In this document: positions 12,505 through 34,959 of the stretch, piece by piece
Position numbering within the stretch: the stretch's first letter is position 1
Layout of the letters: each line of letters opens with the position of its first letter
Assembly: GCF_964204645.1 (NCBI RefSeq)
Contig: NC_134026.1
Location: 8,939,450 to 9,003,449 of the forward strand
Source: Tubulanus polymorphus
Taxonomy: Eukaryota; Nemertea; Palaeonemertea; Tubulaniformes; Tubulanidae
Length of the DNA: 64,000 nt
Reading direction: 5' to 3'
The notes under the pieces: model-generated
Told to the model about the DNA's origin: nothing
Seen by the model: the letters and a program-made list of their open reading frames with translations, nothing else
Database searches by the model: none
Translations under genes and position numbers: made by a program

Positions 12505-12789
12505 TTAACCCTTTCAGTGCTGACTAATCAATACCCTTTATTGCTGGAGATTTTGAAAAATTCCAACCTAGTGTGTTGAATAACGGGAATACCACTATAG
12601 TGCGTCTACACCGCGGTTCAGTGTATTGTTAGTTACTAATATTTCACTATGTTTGACAGGTGCTACCATCTTTCAAAAGAGATAAAAACTAATTACTAAT
12701 TACATCAATACACCGTAGTGCGGTGTACTAGCAAAATCCATCACCGTTTCATACACTGCAGTGTGGTGTAGACGCACTGAAAGGGTTAA
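12505..12789. mobile_element. piggyBac-type MITE with TTAA ends
   Basis: The ends are a perfect 16-bp inverted repeat: TTAACCCTTTCAGTGC at 12505-12520 and GCACTGAAAGGGTTAA at 12774-12789. TTAA at both outer edges is the target duplication typical of piggyBac elements. An inner inverted pair, GCGTCTACACC near 12602 and GGTGTAGACGC near 12765, suggests a nested or compound structure. It lies just downstream of the PTCD3 stop. A single related end is at 32058-32073. No reading frame was recognised inside. Confidence 0.8.
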
Positions 12790-12941
12790 GTGATTCGACT
12801 CTGGCCGAAAAGGTTCAAAATGCTGCTCCGGTAGAAAGGGTACATACCTCACACAGTCGAAAATAGTTTATGGTCATAAGCCGATCAATGATCTCATTCA
12901 TTTCTGATACGTGCTATGTTAACAAAGAAGTGCATATACAG

Positions 12942-13138
12942 TAGATTGCGCCAGAGTCAGATAACTGTTCAACTCGGATAACTGTTCAACTCGAATAACC
13001 GTTCAACTCGGATGCTTGTTGAAATATTTTTTGTGACACATTTAACAAATACATAACATCCAACTCAGATATGGCTCTCAAGTCAGACATTTTTACGGTC
13101 CCAAAAGATCCAACTTAAGCGGAGTCTACTAGTACTGT
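12942..13138. mobile_element. Decayed TIR element (CAGTAGACTCCGCTTAAG family)
   Basis: The left end, CAGTAGATTGCGCCAGAGTC, and the inverted right end, CAGTACTAGTAGACTCCGCT, are recognisable but diverged. The left side holds a short tandem (ACTGTTCAACTCGGATA, about two and a half units). It lies in the 12285-13738 intergenic interval, where nothing else was recognised besides the piggyBac MITE. Confidence 0.4.
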
Positions 13139-13738
13139 ATATAGCAGGAAATCTGATTATACATCATTTTGTCTGCACACTCGTCTACTATGGAAGTGAT
13201 TTACTCTGGCTATGCTAGTATCAATCAGCTGCCCGAAACCCAGACATTCAATACTGTATCACCTGTGTTTAGGACTTTCACCAGACACCTAATTGAAAAC
13301 AAATTAGAAATTCCAGTTTTGTAAAGCGATCATCTTCAGTCACACTTCCCACTATGGCAATTGTCTAGGTACAGGCCTTTAGGCAGATAGATACCCCTTT
13401 AGAAGCAGGGTTTGTACAGTGGCGGAGTGTCAATCATATTTTGAATTTTTGTGAAGGAAAGATATCTATTGTACTCGCATTCTATAGATTGGAAAAGGAT
13501 CTCCTGAACCAACTATGAGGAAAGCTCTTCATAAACCATGCAGTAACGAACTGTGATGAGAGGAGAGTAAGAAACCAGAATCAAAGAACGCAGAGAAACT
13601 TGTTTGAGATAGAAAATATAAAACTTCATTTTAAAACTAATTTTAACAATTTAACATCTACCAGTATGCATGTCATGAGCGAATAATACTGCTAAGTTTT
13701 TTCAATGTTTTATGAATATGAATCAGGGTCTCAGATTA

Positions 13739-24057
<10,319 letters not shown>

Positions 24058-24522
24058 GAAGCAGCTAGCAGATTACGTTTGTAATGAATTTTGGTAGCAT
24101 TGAAGAGTAGTCCGCCAGCAGCAACCTAGGCTACATCAAATCATTTCTTGATTTCCGCATTAACTATAAAAAAGAATGTACACTACTATAGATAGGATCT
24201 ACTAACTGCAATCTAGCTCACCTTTCCATTATATGGCGCTAGTGTACGATTCAGGTTGGGTACAACCATAAGGGATACCTGTAATCTGTAATCAGTAGTA
24301 ATACGTCATAGTATCCCATATCGGCATTAACACGACGGGTAGGGGAGAGCGCAAGTTAGGTTAATTTTTGCTGAGCTGGGCGTCAATCTGCTCAGTTGTA
24401 CGAGAGCAGATGATATTTTCCGGCAGTTTATTCCGATTGAGTGTTGTTTTGACAAAGAACTAGTGTTTGTACTGTTCGGTGTTCGCACGGGGAACGATAA
24501 ACCACTTTGAGTTGTTGTAGGC

Positions 24523-25720
24523 CTATGAATAACGATCGACGACGTTGGTTGTAGAGTAGTCTTTATAACGCGCCGGCTGACAAAGACTTCGTCTGCCTCG
24601 GGGTATTGGTTTTAAGAACTCTGATGAGGGTATGGCCGGCACCAGCCCCTCGACAACCCTGTACATAAAGCCAAGATGTTTTTTCCGACAACGTTCTTCT
24701 AAACTCGGAAGGTTATTTTCCATAAGCATTTTTGTAACACAACCTGGTTGTCTTGATTTGTAGTCGCTTGTAATGAATTGTGCTGCCCGGTGCTGCATGC
24801 GCTCCGAACAGTCAATATCTTGTCTGAGATAGGGGTCCCATATAATGGCCCCATACCCTAGTAATGGTCGAACAAGCGTGATGTATGCAGTGCATCTACA
24901 TGGTGAAGGGCAGTTCCAGGGTTACGTCAGAGGAGGCCTAATGTTGAAGCTGCTCTCTTGCCTCCTTGCGAGATGTGTTGATGCCATTTAAGGTCTTCTG
25001 AGATTTGAATGCTGGGATATTGTTGGCTGCTGACCTGTTTTAGAATTTCATCATTTAGGCTGTAGAAGTAGTGGGAATGATTTGAGGTACTAATGATATT
25101 GCGTTTCTTCACTTTGAAATACATTCCCCACTCTCTAGCCCACGTTTGGAGTGATGCTAGGTCTTCATGCATAATAACGTGATCGTTGAAGCTTTTAATT
25201 GCTCGGTAGAGGAGGCGTCATCGACGAACAGTCTGACCTGGGATTTGACACGTGGCGGGAGGTCATTGATATGTACTAGGAATTACAAGGGCCCTAGGAC
25301 CGTGCCTCGAGGTACTCCAGAGTCTACAGTAACCTCTTCCCCTTCTACGATGATTCTCATTTTCCGCTTGGTAAGGAAGTTTGACAACCATGTTTGTAGT
25401 ACACCGTTAATACCACAGCCTTTGAGCTTGTATAATAGTTTCCGGTGCGGAACTGTATCAAAGGCTTTGCTGAAGTCTATGGCAATGTCAGTTTGCAGGC
25501 CATGGTCGTTAGTCAATAGGAGGTCATTTACTGTGATCAACAGCTGCGTTTCGCAGGAGTGGCCCGGTCTGAAGCGGTGGTTTAGACTGGTGAGGATCTG
25601 GTTTTTGTCCAGGTGCTTTCTTAGGTGTTTGCAGACAATATGTTCTAGTAGTTTGCTGATAACTGACGTCAGCGAGAACGGGCCATAATTTTCTGGGAGG
25701 TGTCTGTCTCCCTGACGCAC
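24523..25720 (-). mobile_element. Decayed CR1/jockey-type LINE reverse transcriptase
   Basis: On the minus strand, 25720-25283 encodes an RT core: ENYGPFSLTSVISKLLEHIV, then NHRFRPGHSCETQL, DFSKAFDTVPH and SGVPRGTVLGPL. After a frameshift near 25285 the catalytic FVDD box follows at 25228-25217. The frames 25172-24927 and 24798-24523 give the thumb and the C-terminal region (MQHRAAQFITSDY and LPSLEERC). At least two frame changes and the loss of the N-terminal endonuclease make it a dead 5'-truncated copy. It lies upstream of the SERAC1 start and is probably not part of any host gene. Confidence 0.85.
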
Positions 25721-26121
25721 AAAAAGTTGGCGTTATGCCAATCTAATGGAAGCTCACCACTGTCGGAAAACGTTTACTACTCTTACTACACTGCTTACAG
25801 CTAATAAAGTTTAATAAAATATGTTAAATTGATTGTGATTGACCTGATCCGTGAACAAATTTTGATATCGATAATTTACGATCTGATAGTGAAATATCAT
25901 GTTGTATAGCACAAAAATTCTCTCTATATCATCCAGTGATATAACTTATCGCATAAACGTATCTAAAAAGCGATCAACAGCCGTTAAATTGCGACTATTT
26001 ACCTTAAAATCTTGGAAAAAGCAGACAGCTGAAATTTACTTCCGGGTTCAAATGGGGGTCAATGAGAGGGTGTTGAAAAAATCAGATACGAAGAAATTTT
26101 ACACGGGCCCGCGGTCACCCC

Positions 26122-26164
26122 CATCTTCACCCGTCAAGGGATTCGAATCCACTACGCTAAAGCT
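26122..26164 (-). repeat. tRNA-like SINE relic, copy 2
   Basis: The minus strand reads AGCTTTAGCGTAGTGG then ATTCGAATCCCTTGACGGG, nearly the same as 6074-6116. The A-box-like and B-box-like motifs again abut. It is embedded in a GC-richer stretch of about 26090-26340 that also holds the hairpin at 26279-26335. Confidence 0.5.
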
Positions 26165-26278
26165 GTTCCCTGGTGGAAGCGAGTTCGGGAGTGATACCGG
26201 ACCCCTGGCAAGCGAGGATGCGGTCACCCTTGCCCGAAGAGACTTTAGTCGTACAAACGTCGTAGAAAAAGAAACCAA

Positions 26279-26335
26279 GGTAAAAGTGCAGATCCGCACC
26301 TCTCGTGCGAAGAGGTGCGGATCTGCACTTTTACC
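26279..26335. repeat. 25-bp perfect-arm hairpin, 7-nt loop
   Basis: The arms 26279-26303 and 26311-26335 are exact reverse complements (GGTAAAAGTGCAGATCCGCA and onward), with the loop CGTGCGA. It is intergenic, between SERAC1 and DNAJC21. It could be a foldback end, a miRNA-like hairpin or recent inverted duplication. Confidence 0.85.
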
Positions 26336-26605
26336 CCGAAACCCATTGCCAAATTTCAATATACATCCGATACCTCGGTATCTCAAACAACTCGTTTCAC
26401 AGTACGATTCATTCAAGCGAGTAGATAATGTCAATTTCATCGATTAGGCTCGTCTCGAAACACTGGCGGCGGGTCCAATTTGTAGGATCTACATTTCAGA
26501 ACTTTCTCATTAATTCTCTCTTAAAACTGAGGTGATGGGAGGTTGAACTCATCCCTGTCTTTTTGAATTTCTTCAGAGCAATCACAACCAAAAACAGAAT
26601 GTACC

Positions 26606-26724
26606 CTAGTTAGTTACCTAATCGTTGGTGGTAAGCTTTTATAATCGGATGGGCTTATACCCACCAATATGTGGTTTGTGAAAATATCCGATCGTGAAAC
26701 TAAACCAGACAGGTTACAGACTAA
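26606..26724. repeat. Dispersed direct repeat, copy 2
   Basis: This is the second copy of the repeat at 23674-23781, same orientation, with a short extra insertion (CCACCAATATGTGG). The rest of the 25721-27107 intergenic stretch holds only the SINE relic and the hairpin; no host exon was recognised. Confidence 0.7.
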
Positions 26725-27107
26725 ATATACCCGATATCTATAAGATATTAGAATCGGAACCATGCCTGCAATGAGTTTAACGATACGCTACCACACCTAC
26801 ATATCTGGATAATAATTTCCATTTTTTAGCCATAGAAAGGTATCGTTAAACTTTGATTTACTTCACAACAGAAGCTCTTTTCTTGCATTCAACTACCGTT
26901 AAAAGAATACTATCTGGCAATCCTTCAAGTCTGTACAGAACTGGTATAAAATCAATTGTTCCACAAGAAAGATGTTTGGATGCATTCACAAATAAAACTT
27001 TTAAACGATAAATGTTGTGCCCAATATTTCTTCTGTGTACAATGATCTTTGTAAATCTCCTCATCCTATTCAACCATAACCAACAAATGATATTAGATTT
27101 TTCTAAA

Positions 27108-27113
27108 TTTATT
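27108..27113 (-). terminator. Poly(A) signal AATAAA for DNAJC21
   Basis: AATAAA on the minus strand lies about 27 bases past the DNAJC21 stop codon (27142-27140), in an A/T-rich stretch. The position fits a short 3' UTR. Confidence 0.55.
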
Positions 27114-27139
27114 TAAAAATAAAACAAAAATAGTCAGTG

Positions 27140-30100
27140 TCATCTCTTTCCTTTCTTAGATTTGGCAGTAGTACTATTGCTGCCGATATGTTTCGCGTGT
27201 CCAGTCGCCTTGATGTGCGAAAAAAGTTTGTTACGAGTTTTGAATTCTACATTACAAACGTTACACCGGGTATCCTGTTGTAAATCATCAGCTTCAACCT
27301 GAAAATAGAAAGAATTTCTGATTCAATAGAATTAAATGATACGATATATCCAATAGCTCAGATTGAAATTCAATTGATAAAATTTCGTACTAGTTCAGTA
27401 AACATTCAAATCTGTGATGAGACTGACTGACAATAAAAAACTTTGAGCAGTACCGGTATCTAAAACCACAATGTTTTCACTGCTGACTAAATGAATTTAC
27501 AGCACAAAATTGACTAAATGAATTTACAGCACAAAATTACGGTACTTTAAGTTACTCGTGGTAAAGCTTACATCATTTTGTTGCTGCTGTTGTGCTCGAG
27601 CTGCCTTCCTTGCATCTTTTGCTTTCTTTCCTTTTAATTTAGTCGGTTTTGGAGTGCTGTAAATACGTAAAGTTGCAAAATAAGCGAAGGCAATCTATCT
27701 GGTAGATGTTTTCAACTAGCCAAAGTGATATGACAATATCCAAAGCAGCTGCAGAACTGATCAACATTTGGATAACGAATTTCGATCAAAAGGCTTACAT
27801 TTCTTCATCTTCACCTTCACTAACTTGATCTACCTCTTCAAAAACTTGAATACGTTCCTGTAATATATTAATAATACATTTGAACGATTTTCACATTGAT
27901 AAGAGTACACTTGTATCGTATTAATCACTGGTGGAAAAGGAATATTTTCAATTCCCCTAGTCCTCAATTCGAAATATCTACTTACATCAAATTTAACATA
28001 TAGATTTTCCTTGTCTTTTTGTCTGCAAGTGAAAATTAATCATGTCAAAAAATCTATCAAATGAAGATATCTATACAATGTAAGGATTATCATTCAGGAG
28101 GTAGGCCTACTCACTTGACTTTATTTTTGGCAGTTACCTCTCCAGATCCATTCGTATCGAGGTGACAATTGTCTATTTCCTCGACCACATTCTGAATTTC
28201 TTCATCATCTATTAATTCCTAAAGGAAAGATTGAAAAATGTACAGTTTGCATACAAGAGCTTCGTAACCAATTCTATCTATAAGGCAGACATGTCAATCA
28301 ATGCCGGTATCAATCTACAGCCTAGAACCAGCCACCCTTCATGCATTCGCCATTGTCGAGCGAAGTCTGGATGATAGAAAATTTTGCAATTAAGTGTCTG
28401 CTGTCCATACCAGGTAGTTAGTTTACATTCAAGAATGTTTTTCTTAAGTCAGGATGGTCAAAAATTGGAGGTGATCAAGTACGGAGTTCAGGCAGCTTAC
28501 ACCAGTTGAAAATGAAATATTGGTAAGGCCAAATTCCGAACAACATTCCTACTTTAGTTCCTAAGTGAATACACTATATACTCATATACAGTCAAGTCCA
28601 TTAAAACGCCATCCTTTTCAATGGCAATGCTCGCTTAATGCCAAAAAGAACAAATTTGCCCTATCTAACTTGAATTCAATGGAAATATCATTCTCATAAT
28701 GCCATGTTTTTCATCGGTCCAACCAGTGACATTATGGAGGACTTATACTGCATCTTATATTGAAATTGACAAAAAAGGATCTACCTGTTCAGCCTGTTGT
28801 TGTCGCCTTTTCTTCTTTTGCTTTTTTGATAACCTGAAAAAGTTGAATCACTCAATAAATCTTATTGGTCGTGTTACTACGTATATGCAATGGATAGGCT
28901 TTTCAGATAGTGCCGAGACATCTTTTAACATCTCTCAACCAGCCGCTAGCTTCTGAAGTTGGTTTAAACGATTTTAACCAGTTATCAATGGAAGGCGAGG
29001 GGCACGGCACCCCATGCATATAGAAGCTCAACTGTACATAACTCTTAACTACTGGTACTTGGCTCAGGAAACTGAGACATCAAAATAAAAATGTGTTCAT
29101 ATCTAAATGATAACCTTCCTCCTGTCTCTTCATTTTACGATCAGTCCTAAATCTTTCAATATCTTCTTCTTAATTCAAAACATCCATATCATATAATCTT
29201 TCGATTTCCTCAGCAAACCTACTTCTGTTTAGGTTGTTCTTCCACTTCTGGGTCTTCGTGGAGTTCACTATGGTGGATGACATGTTCCAGGTCTTCTTTG
29301 GTCATCTGCTCCTTCAGGAATGCAACATTTTCTTTATGTTTCCTACTGTTTTGATGATTTGCATAACTAAGAGGAAAAGAGACAAAATTATAACAGATCG
29401 CACATCACATGAAACTGATTCTTAATAAATTCATCAAGAATGGAATATGAATTACATACGATTGAGGAGTTTTAAATGCTTTATTGCACGCAACACAAAA
29501 CATATCATCTATCATTGCTTCTTCTACATCTTCATCATTCTCTTCATCTTCATCGGCGAGAGATTCTGAAATAATAACGCCAGGGCGGACTGATAAATTT
29601 AAACAAGCTTTATTTAGTAGACTCCACTTAAACTAGTACAGTTGGGACCTTGATTATTCTACTGAAATTAGGCAGTCATTGGTTTGAAGAACCACAAAAA
29701 TCAATGGATGAAATAAGGAATTATTCAGCTTATCAGCAGTCAAATGATATTCCTGATATCTTTTGATTTCATATGCTCAGACCTTAGAGAATCGTCAAGG
29801 GTTTGCTTCATTATATAAATGTTCAGACACATGTCCTTCATTAGTCTTGCCATTTTACATATCTCAAAATCGGCAACACTTGCCTCCATTTTAGCGCACT
29901 CGTGATGCACTTGCGTATGAATGAAAACTATGGCTAATTTAGGTCATTGGTGTGAAGTGGTAGTAACACATACCCGCTAACTCGGAAAACCGAAAAAACA
30001 AAACAAACCTTCATCAGATGAACCAGCATATTGAGCCTCTAATTGTTTGAGATCAGTTTCCAATGCAGACATCGCTGACCAAGCAGTTTCTTCATAGTTT

Positions 30101-32812
30101 TCCATCTGCCTTAAATATCAAGTACGTGAAATGTTTTAAATTGTGAAATTGAACACTATTAATCACTAGGTAAAATGCATGATATTCAATGTTGATTTGA
30201 TGTGACATCGTTACTTACTTTAAGCGTTCAGCTTTCTGTTTTTTCTTTCTTTCAGCGTCTAACCGGGATATTTCTGCTGCTCTATCTTCCAGCTTTTTCT
30301 ACAATTGGAACAAAAAATATTCTAACAATGCTCAGATGAGATCAAAATCCATGTGAACTCCAGGTTGAAGTATAAACGAATAACTTACCCTGTAAGCCTG
30401 AACACGCTTGTCTCTTTTTCTAACAAAAGCAACAAGAGCCTAGAAAAAAGATAATGAAGAATCGTTCAGAAATGACCAATAAGTGATGAGCTTGTTTTAC
30501 ACTGCCAACTGATGAAGAACCACGCCATTCCTAGTCACAACGAAAATCAATGCCACAGCTTGAACAAGTTGGAGCAGTAATTTGAAAGGTGGGAAATGGA
30601 AGTGAAAAACATGTTCAACAATGCCCTTTAGAATTCATGTACTAGTTAGAAAATAAAACAAAAAGATAACACTGCTCTTAATTCAACTATCATCATACGT
30701 AGATATGAAACTACTAATTACATGAAATAATCAATTCTTACCCTTATTTCTTCATTTCGTTCTTTTCTGGCAGCGTCTCGCAGTTTCTTATTTTCAGCTT
30801 CCATCAACCGTCGCGTACGCCTGTCGGGCGCCTCTCGCGTGTCGTATTTTTCCACCCACACATACGATCGAGCCGTACAAAAACTTTGCCAAAACGCATA
30901 GAAATCATGTACGACCTACAAGTATTGAAATCCACAACACAATTCAAAAGATAATTGATGCTGCAATATTATTTTAGAGGGGTCGGATTGATGAATTCTG
31001 GAATTGTCATAATTCTAAAATCATTACAATTGGCCTTTTTTTTAAACATTTTTTCAACAAAATACCAGGTGCTTCTACATTTTTTTCACATAATTTTCCC
31101 AGATTTTTTCATGTCAAGACACAATAACATAAGCAGTAAATGATCACAATCAAGACGGATTAAAATGAAATTTCTTGAAGTTTAATACAGCTCGTGAATC
31201 AGGTATGCGCTACGGTAAATGGCATAAAAAGTGGATCAAAATATTTTGGCAGTCAAATTTGTCACAATTTTAACATTTTTCACATCAATCTGAGCCCTGA
31301 CATTACTATCATTCAAAGTCTTACCTCTTCGTAATCACTCTTTGAATCACCGAATCCAGGCATATTATAATCTGAATCATCTTGTTCCATGAACTCAGCA
31401 TCCTCAGCTGCCAGAGCTTCGAAAACTGTCCGATAAACTGTATAAAACCCCTAAAAATTCGAAATTCAGACATAAAGAAAGGAAATTTGATCTCATTCCC
31501 CAAATAATATCCATAAAACCTCCCCCACCTCCCCACTACTGTGAAATAGACTATATTTTACTTGAATTTTCTAATTTCTTATTCACAAAGAAGTTAAATT
31601 AAAAAGATGTACAGTAAAGCTCACTGAATTGTGAAACTGTTTGCTTAATGTTTAAGAATATTAACTGAATATTTTGAGGTTTTCAAATTCAGCTTTCAGA
31701 ATGTATCAAATTAAATCAAAATCATTGGACGAGATTATTGCAAATAATTCGAAATTCAAATCGAAGGGCACCTTTATTCGAAAATCCTGAGACTTTGGTG
31801 AGTACTGAAAGAGACCAACATTTTTCGAAACCAAAATTTATCTACTCAATTGTGGTTAATGGTACTTACGTCTTCATCATCTCCATATCCCGAGTAACAC
31901 TGCGCTGTGAAATACTCGTAAACATTCAGACACTTGTCCTCGTATTCATCCCCTCGACCTAAGCCTAGAAGAGAAATTTCAAAACTTACGGTGCATTTCT
32001 TATCACGAAGTGTTAAGGAGTAGAATATAGTCAGAAGTTAAATTTCGAAACGTAGTATTAACCCTTTCACTGCTGCGGTGTATACTACAGTAGATTTTAC
32101 ACCCTATATTGCGCATACTGTACCCTGCGATCAGTGTATCCATCAAATTGTTTATTACCAGGACCCAGTTCCATAGTTCTAAGTTAAATTTGACTCTAGA
32201 GTCAAAACATTGAAAATAAACTAACTTTAACTCAGAGTTAACTCACAACTCACAACTGTGGAACCAGGCCCACGCGTTGAAATTCCTATTGAAAGATGGC
32301 TGTAACTAACATTGTGAATGTCAGTAACTCGCACGCTGTACATCCATAAATAGTGTTGGATCTTTTTTAAAAATTTCAGTTTTTCATTCCAGTAATATAT
32401 GGTAGGGTGGGATATTAATTTTCTGCCTGAACCCACTTCAGACATTCACATTATAGGGTGAAGTCACACACAGTGCGAGATCAATTTCTATGAGAGTGCT
32501 GAAATGGCGTTCGTAGCGTATTTTCAAATGATACTTTCAGAGATATGAAATAATGAACACACATGTTGTCAGATTGTCAGAATTAAGTACACGTACTGAT
32601 TGTCTGAAGGGGCAGGTCTAGGTCGTAGCTATTGTTCCTACGTGAGATAATGAGAGGTGTTTAAGGTTTAAGGATATACAAACCTCCTCTGAGTATGGCC
32701 TCTCTGTGTTTATCATACCACGCCCGTTCCTGAGGGTCGCTCAGTACCTCATACGCTTGTTGTATGATTCTGAATTGCTTCGTACATTCTTCTACGTCGT
32801 CTGGATTCTTAT
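27140..32812 (-). CDS. DNAJC21: DNAJC21, J-domain and C2H2 zinc-finger ribosome-biogenesis cochaperone (first exon not visible)
   Basis: DNAJC21 (yeast Jjj1-like) is an Hsp70 cochaperone in cytoplasmic maturation of the 60S ribosomal subunit. Exons: 32812-32684, 31964-31870, 31450-31325, 30915-30742, 30439-30389, 30298-30219, 30109-30009, 29565-29460, 29366-29223, 28833-28785, 28218-28115, 28022-27986, 27857-27799, 27656-27572 and 27298-27140 (TGA). They give about 498 codons, all in phase. The first visible exon holds the second half of the J domain ([25 protein letters not shown]). Next come [18 protein letters not shown], the [20 protein letters not shown] block, a charged coiled region ([20 protein letters not shown]), zinc finger 1 ([11 protein letters not shown], then [16 protein letters not shown]), KLSKKQKKK and zinc finger 2 ([20 protein letters not shown]). 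The exon with the start and the HP of the HPD motif was not found. It should lie beyond 32812, where the DNA is repeats and transposons. Confidence 0.92.
32058..32073. repeat. Single piggyBac-MITE-like end
   Basis: TTAACCCTTTCACTGC differs by one base from the TIR of the element at 12505-12789 and is followed by related sequence (GCGGTGTATACTAC). The matching right end was not found, so this is a solo or truncated copy in a DNAJC21 intron. Confidence 0.5.
32160..32271. mobile_element. Short inverted-repeat element (ACCCAGTTCCA family)
   Basis: The left end, AGGACCCAGTTCCATAGTTC, and the inverted right end, GGGCCTGGTTCCACAGTTG, match. TTAA-rich internal symmetry (TTTAACTCAGAGTTAACTC) is present. 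A truncated copy lies at 1-35. It is intronic in DNAJC21. Confidence 0.55.
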
Positions 32813-33183
32813 CTGTAAATAATAATAGAACCTTTTAGCAGACTCGATGATTTGACAGCAGGTGCATCCCTTGCTCATTTTGAAGGTAAAATACCCTCTC
32901 ACGAGATAAAGTTTCTATTAGTAGTCACAGTGCTCTTCATTAAAAAAAGAACAATTCAATGTTAATACTTGAGTACCAATAGAGCCATTACGTTGTTTGA
33001 GAAATATTCAGTTTTAAAGGACCAGCAAATGTTTTGTTTGAGCAGTTTACTTTTACAGAGTTTGTTCAAAGTCTCTCCTAGATGTGAGAATACACAATGG
33101 AAGATCTTTTTTCGGCGGAGTGGAGACAAGTCAAAGATCTTGCAGCAATGTTTTTGTCACAGTGGAGGAACCACCATGACTTG

Positions 33184-34085
33184 CAAAAGACCAGGACTTG
33201 GGACGGTTGAGATTACATGGACCAAGACTTGCAAAGGAAGAGAGTATGTGGACCATGACCTGCAAGGGAAGAGAGTACATGGACCATGACTTGCGAGCCA
33301 AAAATAAGTGACTTATGCCATCCCCAATGTGACGAACTTCTGGACACAGATTCAGGAGAGGGTTATCTGATTTTGTAGGAAGCATTTCTGAAGGCTGATT
33401 TGGAACAGCTACGGAAAGCGAAGTGACCGAGATCCTGATTCCATGGAGGTACACAAATGGCCGGCAGACGTGCAGAATCTAATTGATGGGTAACTACCGA
33501 TCAATCTAGTGCCATCACATATAATTTCTAAAACAATCGGTACAATCCGAAATTTTCTTTCTATGCATTATCCTGGATTCACGATTTCATATTCGACATT
33601 GCTACAAAGTGCCGAACGTTCTTTACACCAGAACTGACAAAGCAATATATATATATAAACATCAAATTTCCAATGGACCGTGACTTACTAAGGGTAGAGA
33701 GAACAAGGACCATAACTTGCAAAGGGAAGAAGGTACATAACTTGCAAAGGGAACATGGACCATGAATTGCACAGGAAGAGAGTACATGGACCACGACTTG
33801 TGAGGGAAGATAGTACATGGACCATGACTTGCAAAGGGAAGAGAGTACATGGACCATGACTTGCGAGGGGAGAGAGTACATGGACCATGACTTGCGAGGG
33901 AAGAGAGTACATGGACCACGACTTGCAAGGGATGAGAGTACATGGACCATGACTTGCACAGGAAGGGATTACATTGGCAATGACTTGCAAGGGGTGAGAG
34001 TACACGGACCATGACTTGGGAGGGAAGAGAGTACATGGAACATGATTTGTGAGGGAAGAGAGTACATGGACCATGACTTGCTGAA
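33184..34085. repeat. 31-bp minisatellite (TACATGGACCATGACTTGC), interrupted
   Basis: Units of about 31 bp contain TACATGGACCATGACTTGC followed by a purine-rich spacer (GAGGGAAGAGAG). A short block at about 33184-33300 and a long block at about 33670-34085 are separated by unrelated sequence. Part of that sequence (about 33425-33660) matches transposon DNA near 42390-42600 and 54470-54600. Reading frames in both strands here are repeat artefacts. The 32813-33180 stretch before it held nothing I recognise. Confidence 0.9.
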
Positions 34086-34094
34086 GAAGGTGTA

Positions 34095-34445
34095 GTTTCA
34101 TTTTCCGAAATTACTGTTTTATTAAAAACAAGCTATGGAACCTTATCAATTAAAAAAGCAAAACATCTATGGGATCATATAATTTTCGGGGATTATTTAA
34201 ATAGAGGGTTTTCAATGTTTGATAGACAAACTGTGGGGATTTCTTGGGCTTCTTAGGCAAAAAGAAACATAAGTATTAGTGCTGGGTATGATAGAAAATT
34301 AAGAGGAGTAGGTAAATTATTTACGTACAAAAGATTTCAATCATTGAGTTTGTCATTTTCTGATGAAGTTAAATATTTAAATGATATTGAAAAAATGTTT
34401 GAAAATAATTTCTGAAATTTAAGAATTCTGGTTGAAATTATAAAT
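34095..34445 (+). pseudogene. Family A protein, C-terminal fragment
   Basis: The translation carries the family A C-terminal blocks in two pieces: KAKHLWDHIIFGDYLNRGF, MFDRQTVGISWAS, ISISAGYDRKLRGVGK and SLSFSDEVKYLNDIEKM. A TAG interrupts it after GISWAS and a stop truncates the end. It is homologous to 46788-47537 and 63208-63865. The function is unknown. It is A/T-rich, like the other copies. Confidence 0.6.
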
Positions 34446-34959
34446 TTTATCATTGCAACGGGATTAAAAAATCTTCAGAACTTATTAAAAACAAAGTGAT
34501 CCACCAAGGCAGTGAGATTTCCTCCTTTATGAACATCTTCTCGCCTGGATAACATTGTTGAGGGTGTACGGAACAATCACACTCTCATCAGTAATATCAA
34601 GGAGAACCTGATCAATATTTCCGCATTTGCTGGATAGAATAGGGTAGAGTGAGTTCCTCAATTCTAGGGTCGAATCCCATTCATATTCAATCTCGGCAGG
34701 TCGTATCTGAGCATCATTGTGCACTATGTAATCATAATAATGATGTTTAATTTTTGTATAGCACTTAACAAAAGTGTCTCTCATGCACTTAGATGTTTAT
34801 CTTTACCATACGCAGCCTGGGGTATGGTCATCTTTCGGGTCCCACCATGAACCCAAAGTCGCAGGGGATTCTCCATTCCCTGAGGAGTATACTGCTGTTC
34901 TAATATTTGTTTCTTATTTTATTTTAAAGGTTACAGTATGTATAGAAGAAAATGACTAA

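Noticed and set aside
25167..25688. 173-codon plus-strand frame
   Set aside because: It is antisense to the LINE reverse transcriptase, whose motifs are clear on the minus strand.
26099..26440. Overlapping long frames on both strands near the hairpin
   Set aside because: They span a perfect inverted repeat and a SINE relic; no domain or splice context supports coding.
26858..27073. 71-codon minus-strand frame downstream of DNAJC21
   Set aside because: It reads protein-like in places but lies past the poly(A) signal, has no recognised family and no convincing upstream exon.
33184..34085. CRISPR array
   Set aside because: Units are contiguous 31-bp tandem repeats without unique spacers, in a eukaryotic genome; it is a minisatellite.
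33579..34101. Three overlapping minus-strand frames of about 125 codons
   Set aside because: They are repeat-unit translations (SWSMYSLP-type repeats) of the minisatellite in different frames.
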